A stretch of DNA of 64,000 nucleotides from Denitromonas sp. (GTDB lineage Bacteria > Pseudomonadota > Gammaproteobacteria > Burkholderiales > Rhodocyclaceae), in contig NZ_JAUCBR010000004.1 of assembly GCF_034676725.1 (NCBI RefSeq), positions 3,500,001 to 3,564,000 on the forward strand, given 5' to 3'. Below the pieces are notes generated by a model, which saw only the letters and a list, made by a program, of their open reading frames with translations, made no database searches and was not told the origin of the DNA. Each line of letters starts with the position of its first letter. Within the stretch, counting starts at the first letter, position 1. Both the position numbers and the translations under genes were made by a program. Positions 33,674 through 43,463 of this stretch are shown piece after piece.

Positions 33674-34921
33674 ATGGCGACACTCCGTCATCAGCAGATT
33701 TCAGTGCTCACTTCGAGCACGGTGGCCTTCACCGTGTGTTTCGCGGTGTGGATGATTTTTGCGGTCATCGGTGTGCCGATCAAGGCACAGCTCAACCTCA
33801 ACGAAACCCAGTTCGGCCTGCTCGCCTCGATGCCGGTGCTCACCGGTGCGCTGGTGCGCCTGCCGCTCGGCCTGTGGGGCGACAAGTACGGCGGTCGGCT
33901 GGTGTTCTTTGTGCTGATGCTCTGCACAGTGCCGCCGATCTACCTGATCGGTCACGCCACCGAGTACTGGCAGTTCCTGGTCATTGGCCTGTTCGTCGGC
34001 CTGGCCGGCGGTTCGTTCTCGGTCGGCATCGCCTACTGCGCCCGCTGGTTCGAACGCAATCGTCAGGGGCTGGCGATGGGCATCTTCGGGGCCGGCAACT
34101 CGGGCGCGGCGCTGACCAAGTTCGTGGCGCCGGCCATCGTCGCCGCCTGGGGCTGGGAAATGGTGCCGACCGTGTATGCCGTCGCGATGCTGGTGACGGC
34201 GCTGGCATTCTGGTTTTTCAGCTATGACAACCCGGCTCACCGGGTGGCTTCCCATGTGAGTTTCGCCGACCAGTTGCGTGCGCTGAAGGATCCGCGCGTA
34301 TGGAAGTACTGCCAGTACTACTCCATCGTTTTTGGCGGTTATGTGGCACTGGCCTTGTGGATGACCAAGTACTACGTCACCGAGTACGGCTTCTCGCTGC
34401 AGCTGGCGGCCTTGCTGGCGGCGGCGTTCTCCCTGCCGGGTGGTGTTCTGCGTGCCTTTGGTGGCTGGTTTTCTGATCGCTTCGGCGCGCATCGGGTCAC
34501 CTGGTGGGTGATGTGGGTGTCGTGGATCTGCCTGTTTCTGCTCTCTTATCCGCAGACGCATCTCACCATCCAGACGGTCAACGGGCCCAAGACTTTCGAT
34601 ATTGGCCTCAATCCGTGGATGTTTACGGTGTTGCTGTTCGCCGTCGGCGTGGCCTTCGCGTTCGGCAAGGCGTCTGTCTTCAAATACATCTCCGACGAGT
34701 TTCCCCACGACATCGGTGCCGTGTCCGGCATCGTTGGCCTCGTCGGTGGCCTGGGCGGTTTCCTGCTGCCGATCCTGTTTGGCGCGATGGTCGATCTGAC
34801 CGGCGTGCGCTCCAGCTGCTTCATGTTGCTCTATGGCGTGACCTGGGTGTCGCTCATCTGGATGTACTGGACCGAGGTGCGCGCGACCGACGTGATGCAC
34901 TCGGCGGCTACAAAGTCTTGA
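33674..34921 (+). CDS. narK1: NarK1-type nitrate/proton transporter
   Basis: A 415-residue MFS protein from the ATG at 33674, which has AGGAGG ten bases upstream. Twelve helices are expected. Nitrate-signature stretches are GLFVGLAGGSFSVGIAYCAR and the second glycine-rich segment VSGIVGLVGGLGGFLLPIL; an Arg in helix 2 (LVRLPLGLWGDKYGG) is the usual nitrate-binding residue. NarK1-type members import nitrate with protons. A second transporter, NarK2, follows 35 bases later and narGHJI after that. This two-transporter order is typical of denitrifying proteobacteria. Confidence 0.9.
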   Translation: MATLRHQQISVLTSSTVAFTVCFAVWMIFAVIGVPIKAQLNLNETQFGLLASMPVLTGALVRLPLGLWGDKYGGRLVFFVLMLCTVPPIYLIGHATEYWQFLVIGLFVGLAGGSFSVGIAYCARWFERNRQGLAMGIFGAGNSGAALTKFVAPAIVAAWGWEMVPTVYAVAMLVTALAFWFFSYDNPAHRVASHVSFADQLRALKDPRVWKYCQYYSIVFGGYVALALWMTKYYVTEYGFSLQLAALLAAAFSLPGGVLRAFGGWFSDRFGAHRVTWWVMWVSWICLFLLSYPQTHLTIQTVNGPKTFDIGLNPWMFTVLLFAVGVAFAFGKASVFKYISDEFPHDIGAVSGIVGLVGGLGGFLLPILFGAMVDLTGVRSSCFMLLYGVTWVSLIWMYWTEVRATDVMHSAATKS

Positions 34922-34956
34922 TTCAAAAAACGAGGGGGTGAATGTGAATTCCAGCC

Positions 34957-36600
34957 GTGTCGAGCGCGTGTCGCTCGCAACACAGAAGACAGGTGGCGCG
35001 GACGTTCGACCACTGGGATCCCGAGGACGAGAAGTTCTGGGAGAGTACCGGCAAGCGTATCGCCAACCGCAACCTGTGGATCTCGATCCCGGCGCTTTAC
35101 TGCGGATTCGCAGTGTGGGCGATGTGGGGAATCATCTCGGTGCAGATGCTGAACCTCGGTTTTCCCTTCACCAAGGAGCAGCTGTTCACGCTGACCGCGA
35201 TCTCCGGTCTGTCGGGGGCGACGATGCGTATCCCCTCGTCGTTCTTCATCCGCCTCGCGGGGGGGCGCAATACCATTTTCCTGACCACGGCAATGCTGCT
35301 GACGCCGGTTGTCGGTACCGGCATCGCGCTGCAGCACCAGGATCTTCCTCTGTGGGTATTCCAGCTGCTGGCGCTGTGGTCTGGCGTGGGTGGCGGCAAC
35401 TTCGCCAGCTCGATGTCAAACATCAACCCCTTCTTTCCCAAGCGGCTGCAGGGTACGGCGCTGGGTCTGAATGCGGGGCTGGGTAATTTCGGCGTGACCG
35501 CGACGCAGATCTTCATCCCGCTGTTCATGACCGTTGGCCTGTTCGGCGCCATTGGCGGCGAGCCGATGACGCTCGTCAAGGACTCGGGCTGGCTGTTTGG
35601 CAAGATTCCGGCGGGCGCGCCCACCTACATCCAGAACGCCGGTTTCGTGGGCATCCTGATTCTCGTGCCGGTGTCGATTGCCGCCTGGTTCGGCATGAAC
35701 AATCTGCGCTCGGTGTCGCCGCAGACGGGCGTCGTCGCCAGCTTCTCCAAGATCACCTGGCTCTACACGCTCGCCTTCATCCCGGCGATTCTCGGTCTCT
35801 ACCTCTACCTGCCCGCGCCGACCGGCCTGGGCTTGATCAATGCGTGGTTCCTGGTGCCGCTGGATATCGTGCTGGCGCTGCTGATCATGAAGCTCGCTGC
35901 GTTCGGCCCCATGAAGGAGAACGTCGCAAAGCAGTTCGCGATCTTCTCGAACAAGCACACCTGGGCCATGACCGCGCTCTACGTCGTGACCTTCGGTTCC
36001 TTCATCGGTTTTTCGCTGGCCGCGCCGCTGGCGATCACGGTGATCTTTGGCGACAAGCACGTTCTAGATGCGGCGACCGGGGTGTGGACGCACGTCAAGA
36101 ACCCGGCCGCGCCCTCGGCGCTGACCTATGCGTGGATCGGTCCCTTTGTGGGAGCGGCGGCCCGCCCGCTGGGTGGCTGGATTTCCGACAAGCTTGGCGG
36201 TTCCATCGTGACCCAGGCGGTGTCGGCGGTGATGGCGGTGGCCTCGGTCGCCACGGGCTACGTGATGTTCCTCGCCTATCACTCCGAGACGCCGGAGCAG
36301 TACTTCCTGGTTTTCATGCTGCTGTTCTCGCTGCTTTTCCTCGCCTCGGGCGTCGGTAACGGTTCGACCTTCCGCTCGGTGGGTCACATCTTCAACCGTG
36401 AGCAGGCTGGCCCTGTGCTGGGTTGGACTTCCGCGGTGGCGGCCTACGGTTCGTTCGTCGCCCCGACCATGATTGGCGGACAAATCCATGCCGGTACGCC
36501 GGAGAACGCCATGTATGGCTTCGCGGTGTTTTACGCGGTGTGCCTGGTTATCAACTGGTGGTTCTACCTGCGTCCGAACGCCTACGTAAAAAACCCCTGA
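34957..36600 (+). CDS. narK2: NarK2-type nitrate/nitrite antiporter; start region apparently frameshifted
   Basis: An MFS protein of about 530-547 residues with TGKRIANRNLWISIPALYCG, a WSGVGGGNFASSMSNINPFF nitrate signature and a second one (SGVGNGSTFRSVGHIF). NarK2-type proteins exchange nitrate for nitrite, needed when nitrate is reduced inside the cell. The start is unclear. The only good ribosome site (GAGGGG at 34932-34937) precedes a GTG at 34944 in a different frame, giving VNSSRVERVSLATQKTGGA. One base fewer near 35000 would join it to TFDHWDPEDEKFW. Without that, GTG at 34957 or 34993 must serve. An indel is likely. Spacing to narG is 64 bases. Confidence 0.88.
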   Translation: MSSACRSQHRRQVARTFDHWDPEDEKFWESTGKRIANRNLWISIPALYCGFAVWAMWGIISVQMLNLGFPFTKEQLFTLTAISGLSGATMRIPSSFFIRLAGGRNTIFLTTAMLLTPVVGTGIALQHQDLPLWVFQLLALWSGVGGGNFASSMSNINPFFPKRLQGTALGLNAGLGNFGVTATQIFIPLFMTVGLFGAIGGEPMTLVKDSGWLFGKIPAGAPTYIQNAGFVGILILVPVSIAAWFGMNNLRSVSPQTGVVASFSKITWLYTLAFIPAILGLYLYLPAPTGLGLINAWFLVPLDIVLALLIMKLAAFGPMKENVAKQFAIFSNKHTWAMTALYVVTFGSFIGFSLAAPLAITVIFGDKHVLDAATGVWTHVKNPAAPSALTYAWIGPFVGAAARPLGGWISDKLGGSIVTQAVSAVMAVASVATGYVMFLAYHSETPEQYFLVFMLLFSLLFLASGVGNGSTFRSVGHIFNREQAGPVLGWTSAVAAYGSFVAPTMIGGQIHAGTPENAMYGFAVFYAVCLVINWWFYLRPNAYVKNP

Positions 36601-36664
36601 GCATGCAGACCCACGGCAGCGCGGCGGCGTCGCCCTGTACCTCACAAGCTAGAAGGAGCATCAA

Positions 36665-39600
36665 GTGAGTCACTTTCTGGATCGACTGAAGTTCTTAGAA
36701 CGGATTAAAGAAACCTTCTCCAACGGCCACGGCATCGTCACCAACGAAGACCGCAACTGGGAAGACGCCTACCGCAACCGCTGGCGCCACGACAAGGTGG
36801 TGCGTTCCACCCACGGCGTGAACTGCACCGGCGGCTGTTCGTGGCGGATCTTCGTCAAGAACGGTCTGGTGTCCTTCGAGATGCAGCAGACCGACTACCC
36901 GCGTACCCGCGAGGATCTGCCCAACCATGAGCCGCGTGGCTGCCAGCGTGGCGCCTCGTTCTCGTGGTACCTGTACTCGCCGCATCGCATCAAGCACCCG
37001 ATGATCCGCGGCCGCCTGCTCGAGCTGTACCGTGCCGAGCGCAAGAGCGGAAAGGACCCGGTCGAGGCCTGGGAAGCGATCCAGAAGGACGAGAAAAAGC
37101 GCGACAAGTACGTGCGCGTGCGCGGCCTGGGCGGTTTCGTGCGCACCTCGTGGAACGAGGTCAGCGAGATCGTCGCCGCCGCCAACGTCTACACCATCAA
37201 GAAGTGGGGCCCGGACCGCATCTACGGCTTCTCGCCGATCCCCGCCATGTCGATGATTTCGTATGCTGCCGGTGCGCGCTACCTGTCGCTGATCGGTGCT
37301 GCCTGCGGGTCCTTCTATGACTGGTACTGCGACCTGCCCGCTGCCAGCCCGCAGACCTGGGGCGAGCAGACCGACGTGCCCGAGGCGGCCGACTGGTACA
37401 ACTCGACCTACCTGATCATCACCGGCGCCAACCTGCCGATGACGCGTACGCCGGATGCCCACTTCGCCACCGAGGTGCGCTACAAGGGCGCCAAGATCGT
37501 GTCCATGGCGCCGGACTACGCCGAGTACGTCAAGTTCGCCGACCTGTGGATGCCGGTCAAGCAGGGCACCGACTCCGCCGCCTTCCTGGCCATGGGCCAT
37601 GTGGCGCTCAAGGAGTTCTACATCAACAAGCAGGACCCGTACTTCCAGCAATACGCCCGCAAGTACACCGACCTGCCGATGCTGGTCATGCTGCGCAAGC
37701 ACGACGGCGGCTACGTGACCGACCGCAACCTGCGCGCCTCCGACTTCAACGGCGCCATGGGCGAGACCAACAACCCCGAATGGAAGACCGTGGCCTTCGA
37801 CAAGAAGACCAACAGCTATGTCGCGCCGAACGGCTCGATCGGCTTCCGCTGGGGCGAGGACGGCAAGTGGAACCTGCTCGAGAAATCCGGCGCCGGCGCC
37901 GAGACCGAGCTGGAGCTGTCGTGCCTGGACAGCCGCGATGACGTGGTGTCGGTCGGCTTCCCGCACTTCACGCCGGGCGAGCCCGCGCTGCTGTGGAAGA
38001 ACGTGCCGGTGCGCAAGCTCACCCTGGCCAACGGCGAAGAAGCGCTGGTCGCTTCGGTGTTTGACCTGCAGGTGTCGCAATACGGTATCGATCGCGGCCT
38101 CGGTGGCGACAACGTGGCCACCTCCTACGACGACGACACCGTGCCCTACACCCCGGCCTGGGCGGCCAAGTACACCGGCGTCAAGGCCGCCGACCTGGAG
38201 CGCACCGGCCGCGAGTTTGCCGACAACGCCTCGCGCACCAAGGGCAAGTCCATGGTCATCATGGGCGCGGCGATCAACCACTGGTATCACAACGACCTGT
38301 CCTACCGCGCGATCATGAACCTGCTGCACATGTGCGGCTGCGTGGGCCAGACCGGTGGTGGCTGGGCGCACTACGTGGGTCAGGAAAAGCTGCGTCCGCA
38401 GGCCGGCTGGGCGCCGATCGCCTTCGCGCTCGACTGGCAGCGTCCGCCGCGCCACATGAACTCCACGTCCTACTGGTACTTCCACACCGACCAGTGGCGC
38501 TACGAGACCATCGACGCCGACGCGCTGCTCTCGCCGGCCGGCAAGAACCGCAACAAGGGTCTGACCCTGGCCGACTACAACGTCAAGGCCACGCGCATGG
38601 GCTGGCTGCCGTCGGCGCCGCACTTCAACCGTAACCCGGTCGAACTGGTGGCCGAGGCCGAGAAGGCCGGCGCCAAGGACGAGGCGGGCGTGGCGCAGTA
38701 CGTGGTCGATCAGCTCAAGAGCGGCAAGCTGGATGTGGCCTTTGCCGATCCGGACGCGCAGGAGAACTGGCCGCGTAACCTGATCGTCTGGCGCGCCAAC
38801 CTGATCGGTTCGTCCGCCAAGGGTCACGAGTACTTCCTCAAGCACCTGCTCGGCGCCCAGAACGGCGTGATGAGCGAGGGCGGCGCCGGCAACGGCTGCA
38901 AGGAAGTGAAATGGCACGAAGAAGGCCCGACCGGCAAGCTGGACTTGATGGTGGACATCAACTTCCGCCTCAACTCCACCGGCGCCTACTCGGACATCAT
39001 CCTGCCGACGGCCACCTGGTACGAGAAGAACGACCTCAACACCACCGACATGCACCCCTTCATCCACCCGCTGGGTGAGGCGGTCACGCCGGGCTGGGAG
39101 TCCAAGTCCGACTGGCAGATCTTCAAGCGCCTGTCGAAAGAGTTCTCCAAGCTCGCTGCCAAGCACCTGCCGGGCGCCAAGGACCTGGTGGCGCTGCCGA
39201 TGCAGCACGACTCGGCCATGGAACTGGCGCAGCCGCTGGGCGAGGCGCGTGACTGGAAAATGGGCGAGTGTGAGCCGATTCCGGGCAAGACCATGCCGAT
39301 CCTCAAGGTGGTCGACCGCGACTACGCCAGTACCTACAACAAGTACATCGCGCTTGGCCCCTTGATGGTCAAGCTGGGCAACAACGTCAAGGGCATCGAC
39401 TGGGACACCGAGGCCGAGTACGAAGAGCTCAAGAAGTGCAACTACACGGTGACCGAAGAGGGCGTGTCGAAGGGCATGCCGTCGCTGGAGGAAGACATCT
39501 ACGTGTGCGACGCGATCATGCGCATGGCACCGGAGACCAACGGCGAGGTGGCGCATAAGTCGTGGAGTGCGCTGTCGAAGAAGACCGGCATCGACCACCA

Positions 39601-40417
39601 CCACCTGTACGCGGGCCGCCACGAAGACAAGATCACCTTCCGCGACATCGTCGCCCAGCCGCGCAAGATCATCACCGCGCCGACCTGGTCGGGGATCGAG
39701 TCCGAGACGGTGTCCTACACCGCCGGCTACACCAACGTGCATGAACATATCCCGTTCCGCACGCTGACCGGCCGGGCGCACTTCTACCAGGATCACGAGT
39801 GGTTCCTCGATTTCGGTGAAGGCTTCTGCACCTTCAAGCCGCCGGTCGACCTCAAGGCGCACGACAACGTGCCGGCCAGCGTCCGCGCCAAGCCGCACCT
39901 GACGCTGTCGTGGATCACCCCGCACTCCAAGTGGGGCATCCACTCCAGCTACCAGGACAACCTGCGCATGCTCAACCTGTTCCGCGGCGGCCCCTACATC
40001 TGGCTGTCCGAGGAAGAGGCGGCCACGGTCGGCATCCGCGACAACGACTGGGTCGAGGCAATCAACTCCAACGGCGCCACGGTGGCCCGGGCGGTGGTCT
40101 CGCAGCGCGTGCCGCGCGGCATGGCGCTGATGTACCACGCCCAGGAAAAGAACATCAACGTGCCCGGATCGAACACCACCGGAAAACGCGGCGGCATCCT
40201 CAACTCGGTCACCCGGGTGGTGGTCAAGCCGACCAACATGGTCGGCGGTTACGCCCAGCTGTCGTACAGCTTCAACTACTACGGCACGGTGGGTTGCCAG
40301 CGTGACGAGATGGTGGTGTTGCACAAGATCGAGGACCAGGACATCGACTGGCTTGAGCGGCCGCTGACCGATGAACGCGAGGCCCAGCGCAACCCCGAGG
40401 GCATCGGCTCGAAATAA
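36665..40417 (+). CDS. narG: Respiratory nitrate reductase alpha subunit, molybdenum catalytic
   Basis: A 1,250-residue bis-MGD enzyme reducing nitrate to nitrite at the cytoplasmic face. The GTG start has AAGGAG eight bases upstream. His50, Cys54, Cys58 (STHGVNCTGGCSW) and Cys93 (EPRGCQRG) sit at the same numbers as the FS0 cluster ligands of E. coli NarG. An Asp near 223 (DWYCDLPAASPQTWGEQ) is the Mo ligand. Twin-Arg-like remnants are absent, as usual. Length and motifs are normal and no damage is seen. It is the first gene of narGHJI, with a REP-like palindrome between it and narH. Confidence 0.97.
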   Translation: MSHFLDRLKFLERIKETFSNGHGIVTNEDRNWEDAYRNRWRHDKVVRSTHGVNCTGGCSWRIFVKNGLVSFEMQQTDYPRTREDLPNHEPRGCQRGASFSWYLYSPHRIKHPMIRGRLLELYRAERKSGKDPVEAWEAIQKDEKKRDKYVRVRGLGGFVRTSWNEVSEIVAAANVYTIKKWGPDRIYGFSPIPAMSMISYAAGARYLSLIGAACGSFYDWYCDLPAASPQTWGEQTDVPEAADWYNSTYLIITGANLPMTRTPDAHFATEVRYKGAKIVSMAPDYAEYVKFADLWMPVKQGTDSAAFLAMGHVALKEFYINKQDPYFQQYARKYTDLPMLVMLRKHDGGYVTDRNLRASDFNGAMGETNNPEWKTVAFDKKTNSYVAPNGSIGFRWGEDGKWNLLEKSGAGAETELELSCLDSRDDVVSVGFPHFTPGEPALLWKNVPVRKLTLANGEEALVASVFDLQVSQYGIDRGLGGDNVATSYDDDTVPYTPAWAAKYTGVKAADLERTGREFADNASRTKGKSMVIMGAAINHWYHNDLSYRAIMNLLHMCGCVGQTGGGWAHYVGQEKLRPQAGWAPIAFALDWQRPPRHMNSTSYWYFHTDQWRYETIDADALLSPAGKNRNKGLTLADYNVKATRMGWLPSAPHFNRNPVELVAEAEKAGAKDEAGVAQYVVDQLKSGKLDVAFADPDAQENWPRNLIVWRANLIGSSAKGHEYFLKHLLGAQNGVMSEGGAGNGCKEVKWHEEGPTGKLDLMVDINFRLNSTGAYSDIILPTATWYEKNDLNTTDMHPFIHPLGEAVTPGWESKSDWQIFKRLSKEFSKLAAKHLPGAKDLVALPMQHDSAMELAQPLGEARDWKMGECEPIPGKTMPILKVVDRDYASTYNKYIALGPLMVKLGNNVKGIDWDTEAEYEELKKCNYTVTEEGVSKGMPSLEEDIYVCDAIMRMAPETNGEVAHKSWSALSKKTGIDHHHLYAGRHEDKITFRDIVAQPRKIITAPTWSGIESETVSYTAGYTNVHEHIPFRTLTGRAHFYQDHEWFLDFGEGFCTFKPPVDLKAHDNVPASVRAKPHLTLSWITPHSKWGIHSSYQDNLRMLNLFRGGPYIWLSEEEAATVGIRDNDWVEAINSNGATVARAVVSQRVPRGMALMYHAQEKNINVPGSNTTGKRGGILNSVTRVVVKPTNMVGGYAQLSYSFNYYGTVGCQRDEMVVLHKIEDQDIDWLERPLTDEREAQRNPEGIGSK

Positions 40418-40424
40418 GCAGCGG

Positions 40425-40504
40425 TCCCGGATCGCGCTGCGCTCCATCCGGGCTACGCCAACACATTACGTAGCCCGGATGCGGCCCGCAGGGCGCCATC
40501 CGGG
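40425..40504. repeat. REP/BIME-like palindrome between narG and narH
   Basis: Two units face each other around an 11 bp spacer: tcccggatcgcgctgcgctc...gggctacg (40425-40457) and its imperfect complement cgtagcccggatgcggccc...ccatccgggg (40469-40504). Units of this gtagcccggatg type are dispersed intergenic repeats in many proteobacteria. The transcript would form a stable stem-loop between the two cistrons. Confidence 0.8.
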
Positions 40505-40531
40505 GACACGAACAAGGAACTGGAGAAGCAC

Positions 40532-42103
40532 ATGAAAATCCGCGCGCAATTCGCGATGGTATTCAACCTCGACAAGTGCATTGGTTGCCACACCTGCTCG
40601 GTGACCTGCAAGAACGTCTGGACCAACCGCAAGGGCATGGAGTACGCCTGGTTCAACAACGTCGAGTCCAAGCCCGGCATCGGCTATCCGAAGCAGTGGG
40701 AAGATCAGGAAAAATGGAAGGGCGGCTGGGAGAAGATCAACGGCAAGCTCGAGCTCAAGGCCGGTGGCCGGGTGAAGAAGATCGTGCAGATCTTCGCCAA
40801 CCCCAACCTGCCCGAGATCGACGACTACTACGAGCCGTTCTCCTTCGACTACGCCCGCCTGCAGAACGCGCCGCTGTCCGAGGCCGCACCGACCGCACGC
40901 CCGATCTCGCAGATCACCGGCGAGAAGATGGACAAGGTCACCTGGGGCCCGAACTGGGAAGACGATCTGGCCGGCGAATTCGCCTCGCGCTCGCGCGACG
41001 CCAACTTCGCCAACATGCAGAAGGAGATGTACAAGCAGTTCGAAAACACCTTCCACATGTACCTGCCGCGCATCTGCAACCACTGTATCAACCCGGCTTG
41101 CGTTGCCTCGTGCCCGTCGGGCGCGCTGTACAAGCGTGAAGAAGACGGCATCGTGCTGTCCGACCAGGACCGCTGCCGCGGCTGGCGCATGTGCATCTCG
41201 GGCTGCCCGTACAAGAAGGTGTTCTTCAACTGGGAATCGTCCAAGGCCGAGAAGTGCATCGGCTGCTACCCGCGCGTCGAGAACGGTCTGCCGACCGTGT
41301 GCTCGGAGACCTGCGTGGGCCGTATCCGCTACAACGGCATCATCCTGTACGACGCCGACAAGATCGAAGCCGCTGCCAGCGCCGACGACACCCAGGACCT
41401 GTACCAGAACCATCTGGACATGTTCGTCGATCCGTTCGATCCGAAGATCATCGCCCAGGCCAAGAAAGACGGCATCACCGACGACTGGATCCTCGCTGCG
41501 CAGAAGTCGCCCATCTACAAGATGGCCGTGCAGTGGAAGATCGCTTTCCCGCTGCACCCCGAGTACCGCACGCTGCCCATGATCTGGTACGTGCCGCCGC
41601 TCTCGCCGGTGCAGTCGCAGATCGACCAGAAGAACCTGCCGACCGAGGTCGACGGCGTGCTGCCCAAGGCCGAAGCGATGCGCCTGCCGGTGCAGTACCT
41701 GGCCAACCTGCTCACCGCGGGCAAGGAGCAGCCGATCGTCGATGCGCTCAACCGCATGATCGCCATGCGCTCCTACCAGCGCTCGATCCATGTCGACGGC
41801 AAGGCCGACACCCGCGCGCTCGACGCCACCGGCATGACCGAGGACATGGCCAAGGAGATGTACCGCTACCTGGCCATCGCCAACTACGAAGACCGCTTCG
41901 TCATCCCGAGCTCCAAGGAAGAGATGCGCCTGGACGACTACTACGGCTTCCAGGGTCAGACCGGCTTCACCTTCGGCAACGCTTCGTCGCTGGGCGTGAC
42001 CAACAACGCGTTGTTCCCGGCCCGCCGCAAAGAAACGGTGGAGTCGCGCGAAGAGGCGCCGCTGGCCGAGCCGACGCACGACGCGTCCGGCGAACAGTAC
42101 TGA
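40532..42103 (+). CDS. narH: Respiratory nitrate reductase beta subunit, iron-sulfur
   Basis: A 523-residue electron-transfer subunit carrying three [4Fe-4S] and one [3Fe-4S] cluster. Cys16, 19, 22 and 26 (DKCIGCHTCSVTCKNVW) match E. coli NarH. CNHCINPACVASCPSGAL and CIGCYPRVENGLPTVCSETC bind further clusters. DRCRGWRMCISGCPYKK has the Trp in place of Cys that makes FS4 a [3Fe-4S] centre. GGAG lies upstream of the ATG. It links haem-bearing NarI to NarG. narJ starts 13 bases later. Confidence 0.97.
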   Translation: MKIRAQFAMVFNLDKCIGCHTCSVTCKNVWTNRKGMEYAWFNNVESKPGIGYPKQWEDQEKWKGGWEKINGKLELKAGGRVKKIVQIFANPNLPEIDDYYEPFSFDYARLQNAPLSEAAPTARPISQITGEKMDKVTWGPNWEDDLAGEFASRSRDANFANMQKEMYKQFENTFHMYLPRICNHCINPACVASCPSGALYKREEDGIVLSDQDRCRGWRMCISGCPYKKVFFNWESSKAEKCIGCYPRVENGLPTVCSETCVGRIRYNGIILYDADKIEAAASADDTQDLYQNHLDMFVDPFDPKIIAQAKKDGITDDWILAAQKSPIYKMAVQWKIAFPLHPEYRTLPMIWYVPPLSPVQSQIDQKNLPTEVDGVLPKAEAMRLPVQYLANLLTAGKEQPIVDALNRMIAMRSYQRSIHVDGKADTRALDATGMTEDMAKEMYRYLAIANYEDRFVIPSSKEEMRLDDYYGFQGQTGFTFGNASSLGVTNNALFPARRKETVESREEAPLAEPTHDASGEQY

Positions 42104-42116
42104 GGAGGAAGAACGC

Positions 42117-42665
42117 ATGCAGACCTACAAACTGCTCGCCGAGTTGCTGGACTACCCCAACCAGGAGATGGTCCGCGAGCTGGACAACGCCGTCACCGAG
42201 CACGGGACGGCGCTGGCCTGGCTGGCCGAGATCGACCGTGACAACGTGTTCAGCACGGCAGACCACCGGGCCATCGCGACCTTCATCGATGCGCTGACCG
42301 CACAGGATGCGACCGAACGCGAAGCGGCCTACGTGGCCACCTTCGACATGGTGCCGGATCACAGCCTGCACCTGACGCACCACCTGTTCGGTGACGACAA
42401 GAACCGCGGCCCGGCGCTGATCGACCTGTCCGAGTACTACAAGTCCTTCGGCTTCACGCACGAGGAAACGGAAATCCCCGATTTCCTGCCGCTGATGCTG
42501 GAGTTCGTCTCGCAACTGGACGCGGCCGGCGCCAAGGTGTTCCTCGCCGATGTGGCGAAGATCTTCACGGTGCTGGCGCAGAACCTGGAAAAGGCCGGCA
42601 GCCCCTACGCGCCGCTGATCCGCATTCTCGAAAACCACGGCACGCTGACCCGTCTGGCAGCGTGA
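42117..42665 (+). CDS. narJ: Nitrate reductase molybdenum-cofactor assembly chaperone
   Basis: A 182-residue cytosolic chaperone of the TorD/NarJ family. It begins TYKLLAELLDYPNQEMVREL; YVATFDMVPDHSLHLTHHLF and DLSEYYKSFGFTHEETEIPD are the signature segments for cofactor insertion into NarGH. It is not part of the finished enzyme. GAGGAAG precedes the ATG. Gaps of 13 and 10 bases to narH and narI keep the operon tight. Confidence 0.95.
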   Translation: MQTYKLLAELLDYPNQEMVRELDNAVTEHGTALAWLAEIDRDNVFSTADHRAIATFIDALTAQDATEREAAYVATFDMVPDHSLHLTHHLFGDDKNRGPALIDLSEYYKSFGFTHEETEIPDFLPLMLEFVSQLDAAGAKVFLADVAKIFTVLAQNLEKAGSPYAPLIRILENHGTLTRLAA

Positions 42666-42675
42666 GGAGAGTGAC

Positions 42676-43368
42676 ATGTCTTTGATGAAATTTCTGTTCG
42701 CGGTCTATCCGTACATCTGCCTGACCGTCTTCGTGGTGGCCAGCTGGATCCGCTTCGACTACCAGCAATACACCTGGAAGACCGACTCCTCCATGCTCCT
42801 GTCCAAGAAGAGCATGGTGGTGGCCAGCAACTTCTTCCACATCGGCATCCTGTCGATCTTCGGTGGCCACTTCGCCGGTCTGGTGCTGCCCCATGGCCTG
42901 TGGCTGGGCCTGGGCATCTCCGACATGACCCACCAGTGGATCGCCATCATTGCCGGTATCGTGTTCGGCCTGATGTGCCTGGTCGGCGGCGCCATGCTGT
43001 GGTCGCGTCGCATGTTCAACCCGCGCATCCGCGCCACCGGTCGCAAGAACGACATGTTCGTGATCAGCTGGCTGATGGTCACGCTGCTGCTGGGGCTCAT
43101 CACCGTGCCGTTTTCGATCGGCCATGCCAACAACAATGATCCGTCGGTGATGCTGGCACTGGCCGACTGGGTGAAGAGCATCCTGCTGCTCAACCCCCAG
43201 CCGGAGCTGCTCGAAAAGGTCGATCCGATCTTCCGTGCCCACATCTTCTTTGGCCTCACGGTGTTCCTGATCTTCCCCTTCACCCGTCTGGTGCACATCC
43301 TCACCGCGCCGCTGAGCTACATTGGCCGTGCCTACCAGATCGTGCGCACCAAGCGCCGGACCGTCTGA
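42676..43368 (+). CDS. narI: Respiratory nitrate reductase gamma subunit, cytochrome b
   Basis: A 230-residue membrane protein with five helices that oxidises quinol and passes electrons to NarH through two b haems. VASNFFHIGILSIFGGHFAG holds two of the haem-ligand histidines, and IFRAHIFFGLTVFLIFPFTR with LVHILTAPLSYIGRAYQIV supplies the others. Length equals the family norm. It ends the narGHJI operon; a strong hairpin follows within 20 bases. Confidence 0.95.
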   Translation: MSLMKFLFAVYPYICLTVFVVASWIRFDYQQYTWKTDSSMLLSKKSMVVASNFFHIGILSIFGGHFAGLVLPHGLWLGLGISDMTHQWIAIIAGIVFGLMCLVGGAMLWSRRMFNPRIRATGRKNDMFVISWLMVTLLLGLITVPFSIGHANNNDPSVMLALADWVKSILLLNPQPELLEKVDPIFRAHIFFGLTVFLIFPFTRLVHILTAPLSYIGRAYQIVRTKRRTV

Positions 43369-43387
43369 CGGTTTGCGCAAAGGCCAG

Positions 43388-43416
43388 GGGCGACCGCAGC
43401 ATTCGGGCGGTCGCCC
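43388..43416 (+). terminator. Terminator after narGHJI
   Basis: GGGCGACCGC and GCGGTCGCCC form a perfect 10 bp stem with a 9-base loop, followed by gtttccgtt. The short T-run makes intrinsic termination partial, but the stem strength and position after narI support a terminator before narX. Confidence 0.75.
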
Positions 43417-43463
43417 GTTTCCGTTGACCGGACTCAATGACATTTCGCCGCGGGGAGGGCATC

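Noticed and set aside
36695..40447. A 1,250-codon open frame antisense to narG
   Set aside because: It is a mirror of the biased third codon positions in narG; composition is His/Val/Gly/Arg-rich and no domain is recognisable.
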